Assembly (NCBI GenBank): GCA_041739275.1 | Contig: JBGSOF010000009.1 | Span: forward strand, 28,250 to 92,249 | Source of the DNA: WGMI01 sp041739275 | GTDB lineage: Bacteria; Bacteroidota; Bacteroidia; Flavobacteriales; Schleiferiaceae | DNA length: 64,000 nucleotides | Direction of reading: 5' to 3' | Part shown: piece by piece, positions 25,520 through 32,030 of the stretch | Numbering within the stretch: position 1 is the first letter of the stretch | Layout: the number at the start of each line of letters is the position of its first letter | The notes under the pieces: generated by a model | What the model was told of the DNA's origin: nothing | The model's input: the letters and a program-made list of their open reading frames with translations, nothing else | The model's database searches: none | Program-made: the position numbers and the translations under genes

Positions 25520-26464
25520 CTATGGGAAAAAAAGTTGAGTGCGCTCGGAAATCAACTCCTTGTAGGCCTTTTGTCTTGAAGGTTCCAAAAATGAATGGTC
25601 AATCTTCAGATGGGCTTCTGGCAACCACTTTTTCAGTCTGCCATAAACCGAGTTGATTTGTTTTTCATTCAGCATTAATACAGACCCAAGCCGGTCGAAA
25701 TACCCTTTATTGAAGTTTTTCTTTTTTCCTCCGAGCATTAAAGCAGTGTCTTCTACGTCTCTGGGTAATATCATTTTCACATTCAACAAGTCATAATAGG
25801 GAGAAAGAACCCACCCCATTTCGGATAGAAACATGGAATAATTTTTCAAATGCATGTCGTTATTGCCGATGATAAAATTGAATAGCGTGCCTTCAAAAAA
25901 GCGCAACTTGTCGAATACAGTGTTTACGGATAATTCGCCAATGGTTTCCCCCAGGTTCTCCATGGTACCCTTATATTTATCAGCCAAATCTAGAATCTGT
26001 AGAAAGTCGATCATGTGATTTTTAGATCCATCTGGATTGCGATCAATGCGTCGGGTGATAAAACAGAGTTCCCCGGATTGCAATCGAATCATATTGACCG
26101 GAACGATGTCTATTTTGAACAATTGCGCCAGTTTCATGGAGAGATGCTCGTTTTCCGGCATCTGTGGATAATCAGCATTTTGAGGCTTCAGGATATAGTT
26201 GCCTTCTAACGCATTCAGTATGGTCAAGCGCCCTTCTGGCCCTTTTCCTAGGGACGTTTTGATCCATCCCAAAGATAATTTTGGCTGAACACCGGGAACA
26301 GTTATCGATTGCTCAGCGGACTCTTTGGCGAGTCTTTCCATCTCCGTTAAACGATACGGCAACATAGGAGCCTGCTTGGTTCCGAAAAATGCCATGGAGC
26401 ATTTGGGATGATGATCTTGATGATCATCGTCCAATTCCCGGTAACAAGAAAGGCATTTATGCAT
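25520..26464 (-). CDS. hipT: HipT-like Ser/Thr kinase toxin (HipA C-terminal lobe)
   Basis: A 314-residue HipA-family kinase lacking the usual N-terminal subdomain, which is encoded separately just upstream. It starts with a zinc-ribbon-like motif (Cys4, Cys7, His18, His19, Cys22 in MHKCLSCYRELDDDHQDHHP). The loop ITVPGVQPKLSLGW, the ATP lysine in NYILKPQNADYP, the catalytic Asp in FIIGNNDMHLKN and the Mg-binding Asp in SPYYDLLNVK are all present, so the kinase looks active. Known HipA phosphorylates GltX and HipT of HipBST phosphorylates TrpS; the target here is unknown. ATG 26464 overlaps the hipS stop by 8 nt. AT-rich codon use sets the whole operon apart. Confidence 0.85.
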   Translation of the reverse strand: MHKCLSCYRELDDDHQDHHPKCSMAFFGTKQAPMLPYRLTEMERLAKESAEQSITVPGVQPKLSLGWIKTSLGKGPEGRLTILNALEGNYILKPQNADYPQMPENEHLSMKLAQLFKIDIVPVNMIRLQSGELCFITRRIDRNPDGSKNHMIDFLQILDLADKYKGTMENLGETIGELSVNTVFDKLRFFEGTLFNFIIGNNDMHLKNYSMFLSEMGWVLSPYYDLLNVKMILPRDVEDTALMLGGKKKNFNKGYFDRLGSVLMLNEKQINSVYGRLKKWLPEAHLKIDHSFLEPSRQKAYKELISERTQLFFP

Positions 26465-26792
26465 CTTCGACAGACGATATCGGGTGGACACTTACTGCGC
26501 CAATGGCATTTTGACAACAAGCCAACAGCAGACCCATGCGGTCATTTTTGTTGAGTTTCCAACTTTCAGCGGAAATGTTGAGCAGCCAACCTTCAGGTAT
26601 CAGACCATCAAAAAAAGAGAACAGTCTTCGGCTTCGATAGGGTCTATTGGAAACGGGCATTTGAAAAGTGATGAATTGGTTTGGATAAGTTTGGGCATAT
26701 AATGCATCATAGACAAAGACGTATTCTCCGTTGTCCTCCTCTGTGAGAAGCCCAGCGTGAATGTTGTTGTATTTAACGATTCCTTGTCTCAT
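26457..26792 (-). CDS. hipS: HipS-like protein (separate HipA N-subdomain 1)
   Basis: A 111-residue protein matching only the N-terminal subdomain of HipA: MRQGIVKYNNIHAGLLTEED, FVYDALYAQTYPNQFITFQM, then RLFSFFDGLIPEGWLLN and a closing LLACCQNAIGAVSVHP. In the E. coli O127 HipBST system the equivalent small protein HipS is the antitoxin of HipT, while HipB only boosts it. ATG 26792 overlaps hipB by 20 nt; an ATG three codons upstream is also open. The 8 nt overlap with hipT on the other side means tight translational coupling. Antitoxin activity is inferred from that precedent; in Bacteroidota this split arrangement is common but, to my knowledge, little tested. Confidence 0.82.
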   Translation of the reverse strand: MRQGIVKYNNIHAGLLTEEDNGEYVFVYDALYAQTYPNQFITFQMPVSNRPYRSRRLFSFFDGLIPEGWLLNISAESWKLNKNDRMGLLLACCQNAIGAVSVHPISSVEDA

Positions 26793-26988
26793 CTTTTTCA
26801 TGGATTGGTCCCAGCACATGACCGAAGAGCTGGAGCACTTGGTTCACCTTGGACAGGCTCAGATTTTCCTTGCCTTGTTCGATCTTTCGAATCACAGTAA
26901 GAGCAACTCCGGCTTTTTCCGAAAGTGCTTCTTGGGTGAGGCCCAGTTGTTTCCTTTTGTTCTTGACAAAGGCCGATAGTGCGCGCAT
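26773..26988 (-). CDS. hipB: HipB-like XRE-family repressor
   Basis: A 71-residue DNA-binding protein that is almost entirely a helix-turn-helix domain: FVKNKRKQLGLTQEALSEKA then GVALTVIRKIEQGK and LSKVNQVLQLFGHVL. HipB proteins dimerise, bind palindromes upstream of their own gene and repress the operon, often more strongly in complex with the toxin. ATG 26988 (MRALSAFVKNKRK) is preceded by three copies of an 18 bp palindrome, the first ending 2 nt upstream of the ATG in plus-strand coordinates. An ATG seven codons further upstream would lie inside operator 1. It is the first gene of hipB-hipS-hipT. Confidence 0.88.
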   Translation of the reverse strand: MRALSAFVKNKRKQLGLTQEALSEKAGVALTVIRKIEQGKENLSLSKVNQVLQLFGHVLGPIHEKDETRNR

Positions 26989-26990
26989 TT

Positions 26991-27008
26991 TATATGTATT
27001 GGCGTACA
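26991..27008. promoter_or_regulatory. HipB operator copy 1
   Basis: TATATGTATTGGCGTACA, the weakest of three 18 bp copies of an inverted repeat TATATG-N6-CATATA (right half CGTACA). It lies directly next to the hipB start codon and touches the -7 element, so a bound repressor would block transcription start. Confidence 0.72.
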
Positions 27009-27014
27009 AATATA
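27007..27014 (-). promoter_or_regulatory. hipB -7 element TATATTTG
   Basis: On the minus strand TATATTTG matches TAnnTTTG 18 nt upstream of the hipB ATG. The -33 position has no clear TTTG. Operator 1 overlaps its downstream end and operator 2 covers the -33 region, as expected for an autoregulated promoter. Confidence 0.5.
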
Positions 27015-27031
27015 ATGAAAAATATAGAAGT

Positions 27032-27049
27032 TATATGTATTTGCGTATA
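27032..27049. promoter_or_regulatory. HipB operator copy 2
   Basis: TATATGTATTTGCGTATA, one mismatch from a perfect TATATG/CATATA palindrome with the same spacer start TATTTG. It starts 41 bp from copy 1 and would overlap the -33 region of the hipB promoter. Confidence 0.75.
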
Positions 27050-27071
27050 TTTAAGCTAAATGGCTTTGAAA

Positions 27072-27089
27072 TATATGTATTTGCATATA
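27072..27089. promoter_or_regulatory. HipB operator copy 3
   Basis: TATATGTATTTGCATATA, a perfect inverted repeat of TATATG and CATATA around TATTTG. It starts 40 bp from copy 2, close to four helical turns, so dimers on the three sites would face the same side of the DNA. Confidence 0.75.
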
Positions 27090-27367
27090 ATACATTTGAA
27101 TTTTAAGGCCAGCTGTAATCGTATGACCCAAGAGAGGGTTGAGATTCGTTCTCCGTTTTCCATGGACCACGGGATAACGATTGGCGCAACAGAGACGAGT
27201 ACATTTTCTCCCCTGTCGGGTTTAATTCCGGATGGGTATTTCGTCGGTTTCCAATGGGTAGTAACCGCGGTTGATGGCCTAGCAACTCGGGTATTCGCTC
27301 TCAGACCGAATCGAAGATCGAATGGTGTCCCTGTGGGCAGATGCGTGTCGGGTTTAAGCCTGACCGC
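27090..27367. other. non-coding stretch between hipB operators and purQ
   Basis: No open frame here looks like a gene: the frames that cross it continue antisense into purQ and have no domain signal. I see no terminator with a T-run for purQ and no repeat. The composition returns from AT-rich to the window average at about 27120, which marks the edge of the HipBST island. Confidence 0.6.
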
Positions 27368-28045
27368 TTACCCCAAAAACCCCTGTAAAATCCCCACCCC
27401 ATCGGTATTCCCTACGATGGCCGAAGCGGCGCGTTCGGGATGCGGCATCATGCCAAATACATTTCGGCCCGAATTGCAAATACCCGCAATATTGCGGCTG
27501 GCGCCGTTCGGATTTGCTTCAGATGTAGGTTGTCCTTCTCCATCGACATAGCGAAACAGTACCTGCCCGTTGGCTTCGAGCGCATCGAGGGTCGCATCGT
27601 CAGCGTAAAATCGGCCTTCGCCATGGGCGATCGGAATTCGATAGGTCTTCGAAGCGTCGAGTTTTTCGGTAATTCGGCTCGGTTGACCCACCGGAGCAAT
27701 CGAAACGTCTGAACAAATAAAACGGTGGCTTTGGTTGTGAAGCAGCGCTCCGGGCAAAAGGCCGGCCTCGCACAAAATCTGAAACCCGTTGCAGACCCCG
27801 AATACCAGTCCGCCCGATTCGGCAAAGCGCTTTACTTCTGTCATGATAGGCGAAAAACGCGCAATGGCTCCGCTGCGCAAATAGTCACCATAGCTAAATC
27901 CTCCCGGCAAGACCACCGCCTCGACCTGTTGCAAATCGCTGTCTTTGTGCCACAGTTGAACCACGTCTGCTCCGAGCTCGCGCAGGGCATGCCGCATGTC
28001 TTCGTCGCAATTCGAACCGGGAAAGGTGACCACTCCAACGCGCAT
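27368..28045 (-). CDS. purQ: phosphoribosylformylglycinamidine synthase glutaminase subunit PurQ
   Basis: A 225-residue class I glutamine amidotransferase that supplies ammonia to PurL in purine synthesis. MRVGVVTFPGSNCDEDMRHAL is the PurQ signature start, the nucleophile Cys is in LVFGVCNGFQILCEAGLLPG, and the His-Glu pair is in MMPHPERAASA. ATG 28045 starts right at the domain; an ATG five codons upstream (MNTSS) is also open. Many Bacteroidota use one large fused PurL with its own glutaminase domain, so a stand-alone PurQ implies the split PurS-PurL-PurQ form. No purS or purL is in the window. Confidence 0.93.
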   Translation of the reverse strand: MRVGVVTFPGSNCDEDMRHALRELGADVVQLWHKDSDLQQVEAVVLPGGFSYGDYLRSGAIARFSPIMTEVKRFAESGGLVFGVCNGFQILCEAGLLPGALLHNQSHRFICSDVSIAPVGQPSRITEKLDASKTYRIPIAHGEGRFYADDATLDALEANGQVLFRYVDGEGQPTSEANPNGASRNIAGICNSGRNVFGMMPHPERAASAIVGNTDGVGILQGFLG

Positions 28046-28528
28046 AGAGCTTGTATTCAAGAATGAGGGGCAAAAGTAGGGCAGGGGAGTGGGTCTTTTG
28101 GGGGATTAAGGATTACAGCTGTGTCGATATTCAAGATCGATGTAGGAGGATGGCTTTGCGTATGGAGGATCATTTCCTTTTCCTCTATTATTCATTCCCT
28201 CGCTTTGTGCAAGCTGTCTTTCCCGCTCCCGGCTTGGTCTTTGCGGCCTTAGCGAGAAAATCGGCGGGAGTTCACGCAGAGCGCGCAGAGGAAAATACAC
28301 GCAAAGGACGCAGAGTGAGCATCAATCATTCGATGAGTACGGTACTCAGGAAATTCTCGTGAAAGACGGAGAAAAGGTGGACTGTTCAAACACTCTGAGA
28401 CCTCTGCGCCTTCTTTGCGGCCTTAGCGAGAAAATCGAAGCGGAGTGATGGAGTTGCGGCCTCTGCGAGAAAAGAGGCGGTGTTGCTTCGCCGCCTGCCC
28501 TTTTTTGATTTTGCAACATTTTGATAAC
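28046..28528. other. non-coding region with CTCTGCG-type repeats
   Basis: This 480 bp region holds no convincing gene. It contains many fragments of the type found between genes in Bacteroidota: ACGCAGAG and GCGCAGAG at 28270-28320, and their reverse forms CCTCTGCG at 28401 and 28461. The longest repeat is a 26 bp pair listed separately. A related run, CTCTGCGGCCTCTGCGG, occurs at 31012 after the barrel gene. Confidence 0.55.
28238..28437. repeat. 26 bp direct repeat pair
   Basis: TCTTTGCGGCCTTAGCGAGA plus AAATCG occurs identically at 28238-28263 and 28412-28437, 174 bp apart. The segments between carry inverted CGCAGAG/CTCTGCG arms. The pair looks like two copies of one dispersed non-coding element. 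Confidence 0.7.
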
Positions 28529-28559
28529 CCGGGCTTAACATCAAGTCCGGTTTTTTTTT
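28529..28559 (+). terminator. intrinsic terminator upstream of lipoprotein gene
   Basis: CCGGGCTT (28529-28536) and AAGTCCGG (28543-28550) pair with one G-U around AACATC and run into nine Ts. It acts on the plus strand, yet no plus-strand gene ends upstream, and only 28 bp without a recognisable promoter separate it from the ATG at 28588. It could end a short untranslated leader and so act as an attenuator for the lipoprotein/barrel operon. Confidence 0.7.
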
Positions 28560-28587
28560 AGAACTATTGTTAAAAATATCTAAAACC

Positions 28588-29892
28588 ATGAAAACCCTGT
28601 ATGCCTCTGTTTGTACGCTCTTATTGATTAGTTTCGGTTGCAAACCCGAACAGAAAGTGTCCCAATCTGATTCACCCATGTTGTCTACGTCGACCCCTTG
28701 TTGGGCGGTATGGACTTCGTTGGATTCGACCATTTGGGATTACATGCAACACCCGGCCGAACCCGACGACGAATACGCCAACGAGTTGATGTACGCCACC
28801 GCCATGGCCATTCAAGAAGCCAGCTGCGAAGAAGGATTTCTCGATGATTACTTCACGAGTATTACGGATACGGGCGGCATTTTTCTACCAGATTTTTTGA
28901 ATCATTATCCGCAATGGACATCCATTTTTGCGTACAATTACGCGACGTATGGATTCAACCTGACGGATATTCTGACCGATGGTTTCACAGCCTATGGGGA
29001 TGAATACCACATTACCTTATGGAGTCCTTATTCCAATGCCTTGTATCCCGAAGGTATTCCCGCTGTTGGTATTGCTTCAGATATGTGGAATGATAACGAT
29101 TCTATTTTCGATCGAATTCCTGCCTTCATTCCGATTGAGAATACGTGCAACTTTGCCGAAGGGGCTGTAGGATACGCCGAGGATTATGCGGATTGTGAGA
29201 TTTTACCTTACGAGGAGCAACAGACATTTCTGGAATTCAACATGATCATTGTTTCATTTGCACAAACTCGAACACAACAGTTGAAGAATACGGCTATTGA
29301 GACCGAAACTCCGACTTCTTCGACGTGGGGTCCTGGTGATCCAAATCAATGTGAATTTGGATTGGGTTTGGCAATTCGTGAGTTTACAATGTACAATCGA
29401 TTGGAAAGAAATAGACGTTCCGAAGTCTGGATGTATAACGTGACCTCAGGATTGGGCAACATGAGTAGTCCTTGGTGTTTGAATGAATATTTTTTCGGTG
29501 CAAGCCCTTGGACTAATTTAGATTTTGGGTACTATAATGTCGAGAAAATTCATAAGAATAAACAAGGTCAGATTGTTCAATTGAATCATTGGCTTCGTGA
29601 CCCAGAACAATTCCACCTAGGAAATCTTTCTCAGAGTGCCACTCTGGTTAACCAGGATATGTTTTTTGTCATTCTTGAGAAGGACTGGGCAGCTTCAAAA
29701 AAGACTGTATTGTACGAAAATCCGTGCGGATCTTCCGGTAACTCACTACAAATGGTATTCCGAATGAAGTATCGAGGTGATGTCTTCGCGCACGGCTCCT
29801 TGGATCCAAGGCCAATGGGTGAAGATTGGTGTGTCGGTACGAGTGGAGTGTATGACCAGCAGAGAGGCAGGGTAAAGGTTGTTACTCACTAG
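28588..29892 (+). CDS. lipoprotein of unknown function
   Basis: A 434-residue protein with a strong lipobox (VCTLLLISFGC, Cys18), so it should be anchored in a membrane facing the periplasm or surface. The mature part begins KPEQKVSQSDSPMLS and is rich in aromatic and acidic residues, with several Cys (CEEGFLDDYF, NTCNFAEG, NQCEFGLG, NPCGSSG, EDWCVG) that may form disulphides. No known domain is recognised. It is followed after 7 nt by a predicted barrel gene and shares its AT-rich composition, so the pair may be an acquired envelope module. A terminator lies 28 bp upstream of its start codon. Confidence 0.6.
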   Translation: MKTLYASVCTLLLISFGCKPEQKVSQSDSPMLSTSTPCWAVWTSLDSTIWDYMQHPAEPDDEYANELMYATAMAIQEASCEEGFLDDYFTSITDTGGIFLPDFLNHYPQWTSIFAYNYATYGFNLTDILTDGFTAYGDEYHITLWSPYSNALYPEGIPAVGIASDMWNDNDSIFDRIPAFIPIENTCNFAEGAVGYAEDYADCEILPYEEQQTFLEFNMIIVSFAQTRTQQLKNTAIETETPTSSTWGPGDPNQCEFGLGLAIREFTMYNRLERNRRSEVWMYNVTSGLGNMSSPWCLNEYFFGASPWTNLDFGYYNVEKIHKNKQGQIVQLNHWLRDPEQFHLGNLSQSATLVNQDMFFVILEKDWAASKKTVLYENPCGSSGNSLQMVFRMKYRGDVFAHGSLDPRPMGEDWCVGTSGVYDQQRGRVKVVTH

Positions 29893-29899
29893 GTTTCGA

Positions 29900-31003
29900 A
29901 TGAAGTTGCAATATTGTTCATCTAAAAGAGCGCAACTATTAGTTGCGCTCTTTTTCTTTCTCTCTGTTTTTTTTAACCATAAATTAATTGGTCAATTTTC
30001 AACGGAAATCGGTTTCACTGGCTATGATTATTATGACACGGAAGTTTCAAGTGGTATAAGACTCTTAGTGCCGGGTGTACCGCTCATTATTGAGGAGAAG
30101 GCCAGTCCATTTATTTATTATTTAAACTATGAATGGAAAAAAAACATGGCATTTCTTTCATTTTATAATGCTTGGACTAATCTTGGGAGGAGCACAAATT
30201 ATTCTAAGACGTACTCATCTATTGGTTATCGTAGACGATTTGGTAGATGGAGTTTAGGTTTAGCTGGCGAAGTCATGTACTTCTACCAATACAATATTTT
30301 CAGCTCTGAGCCCTGGTACAATTGGGAAGTGCCTTACGATATTTCGCTTGGACTTCAAGTTGGGTACCAATGGGAGACCACGAATATTCGCTTTAGACGA
30401 GAGGGACTTCCAGTTTTTGATAAGCGAACATCTGGTGACTTATCTCCTTGGGCTCAATGGTTTTTCGACTTTACTGGAACAATTCCGCTCGATTCCAAGG
30501 CCTCAGATCTAAAGGCTACCAAACCTCTGAGTGAAAAGTGGTTAGTACCCGAGCTTTCGATGGGCCTTGAAGTGGGTCTCAATGAACTTAACGAAGGGGG
30601 GCCATTTCGATTGTACCCGGTGTGGAGGTTAGCATTAGTGGGCGGCGAAGAATATCAACTAGCTTTTTCTCGAAGTCAATGGTGGAGTTTTGGTCCCTTC
30701 CAGAGTTTTATTTCGGATAGCGTCCAATCTGCCGAGATCAATACTCTTGAGGCGGGCTATCGTTTGAATTCCAGATTCGATTTCTGGATAGGTCATTCGT
30801 GGAATCGCAAAACTTATTTGTTAAACGAAGAAAAGCCTGAGCGTCGATACTATTACGAACGCGCCATCAGCCCTGCCGTAGGGTATCGGCACAACCAATT
30901 CACCTTTCAGTTACGGGCCGATATTAAATACCAATACGAACCCCAAGCAGAGGTGTTTAACCGAGGTGATGTGCGCTTTGGGGTGTTGTATCGGTTTAAA
31001 TAA
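29900..31003 (+). CDS. predicted outer-membrane beta-barrel protein
   Basis: A 367-residue exported protein. ATG 29900 gives a signal peptide MKLQYCSSKRAQLLVALFFF then LSVFFNHKLIGQ, cleaved before FSTEIGF. The mature part is a run of amphipathic strands (FTGYDYYDTEVSSGIRLLV, YYLNYEWKKNMAFLSFY, FGRWSLGLAGEVMYFYQY) ending in the barrel-like VRFGVLYRFK with a terminal aromatic-charged pair. No family is recognised. A perfect terminator hairpin at 29924-29954 lies inside the signal peptide codons, so full-length mRNA needs read-through. It forms a bicistron with the lipoprotein gene 7 nt upstream. Confidence 0.6.
   Translation: MKLQYCSSKRAQLLVALFFFLSVFFNHKLIGQFSTEIGFTGYDYYDTEVSSGIRLLVPGVPLIIEEKASPFIYYLNYEWKKNMAFLSFYNAWTNLGRSTNYSKTYSSIGYRRRFGRWSLGLAGEVMYFYQYNIFSSEPWYNWEVPYDISLGLQVGYQWETTNIRFRREGLPVFDKRTSGDLSPWAQWFFDFTGTIPLDSKASDLKATKPLSEKWLVPELSMGLEVGLNELNEGGPFRLYPVWRLALVGGEEYQLAFSRSQWWSFGPFQSFISDSVQSAEINTLEAGYRLNSRFDFWIGHSWNRKTYLLNEEKPERRYYYERAISPAVGYRHNQFTFQLRADIKYQYEPQAEVFNRGDVRFGVLYRFK
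29924..29960 (+). terminator. intrinsic terminator inside signal peptide codons
   Basis: AAAAGAGCGCAACTA (29924-29938) and TAGTTGCGCTCTTTT (29940-29954) are perfect reverse complements with a one-base gap, and T-rich sequence (TCTTTCTCTCTGTTTTTTTT) follows. It begins 24 nt inside the barrel gene and 32 nt after the lipoprotein gene stop. By structure it is the terminator of the lipoprotein gene; by position it encodes residues 9-18 of the next protein. Translating ribosomes would melt it. Confidence 0.75.
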
Positions 31004-31082
31004 GCCAAACGACTCTGCGGCCTCTGCGGTGGGGGCATTGCTGACTTTATTTGATGCAAAAGCGAAGCTGTTGGAAGCGGGT

Positions 31083-32030
31083 TCATCCATCTAGATTCCC
31101 TCCACTCAGAATCACGAGCACTGTTTGTGCTTGGAAGTGTTCGGGATACCGAAAAATTGCCGCCAAGGGCACCGCGCACGAAGGCTCAACGACGATTTTG
31201 AGGGCTTGGTTGATCCACCGCAGCGCTTCGAGAATTTCGGCGTCGTTCACCGTCAGAACCCCTTTGAGACGGCTTTGCAGGATTTCGAAATTTCGCACAC
31301 CAATGCCCGTCCTCAGCCCGTCGGCAATGGTATCGGGCTCGATCATCGGCTGTCGCACCCCTGTCGCCATCGAACGAGCGGAATCGTCGGCGCCTTCGGG
31401 TTCGCCGGCCCAAACCGAACAATAAGGCGCAAAATGCTCGGCGGCCAATGCAGTACCCGCCATTAAACCGCCGCCCCCGATGGGGGCAATGACCGCCTCA
31501 GGCTGCAGACCCTCGTGAGCCAATTGCGCAATAGCCTCTTGAAACACCGTGCTCTGACCCGCGACGATTCGATAGTCGTCGAAGGGCGGAATGGCCTCTG
31601 CAGAATACTCTTGAATCAATTCATTGAGCATCGCCTCTCGAGCAGCTCCCGTGGGCTCGCAAAGGTGAACGTGCCCCCCGTATTCGCGCATGGCATCGAT
31701 CTTGACCTTGGGTGCATTGCGCGGAACGGCGATGTGTGCGGCAAGCCCTTTTCGCGCGGCCGCCCATGCCAAGGCCTGCCCGTGGTTGCCCGAAGAATGT
31801 GTGGCAACCGCCTTGACTTCAGTGCTTAAAGTACTCAGGGCAAAAGTGGCGCCCCGCGCTTTGAACGAGCCCGTTTTTTGAAAATTCTCGCATTTAAACC
31901 ACACCGAACAGCCTAGAGCGCGATCTATTCGGCTGCTGCGCATCAAAGGCGTGAGGTGGAGTTCTGCACGCACCACTTCGAGCGCTTGTTCCAATTGCAC
32001 GCGTTCGGGGAGAAGATCATTCCATTGCAT
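31083..32030 (-). CDS. threonine/serine dehydratase (or racemase), PLP-dependent
   Basis: A fold-type II PLP enzyme of 315 residues, expected to deaminate threonine or serine to 2-oxobutyrate or pyruvate, or to racemise serine. The PLP lysine is in FQKTGSFKARGA near residue 60, THSSGNHGQALAWAA binds the substrate carboxylate, and the phosphate loop is APIGGGGLMAGTA. It lacks the C-terminal ACT domain of IlvA, so isoleucine feedback is not expected, and it resembles catabolic TdcB or serine racemase. ATG 32030 overlaps the end of the AddB-like gene by 14 nt; it is the last gene of the yicC-gmk-nadD operon. Confidence 0.88.
   Translation of the reverse strand: MQWNDLLPERVQLEQALEVVRAELHLTPLMRSSRIDRALGCSVWFKCENFQKTGSFKARGATFALSTLSTEVKAVATHSSGNHGQALAWAAARKGLAAHIAVPRNAPKVKIDAMREYGGHVHLCEPTGAAREAMLNELIQEYSAEAIPPFDDYRIVAGQSTVFQEAIAQLAHEGLQPEAVIAPIGGGGLMAGTALAAEHFAPYCSVWAGEPEGADDSARSMATGVRQPMIEPDTIADGLRTGIGVRNFEILQSRLKGVLTVNDAEILEALRWINQALKIVVEPSCAVPLAAIFRYPEHFQAQTVLVILSGGNLDG

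Noticed and set aside
27060..27551. A plus-strand 163-codon frame over the hipB operators and purQ
   Set aside because: Its second half is the antisense of purQ, and the first half covers the operator repeats; no domain or start context.
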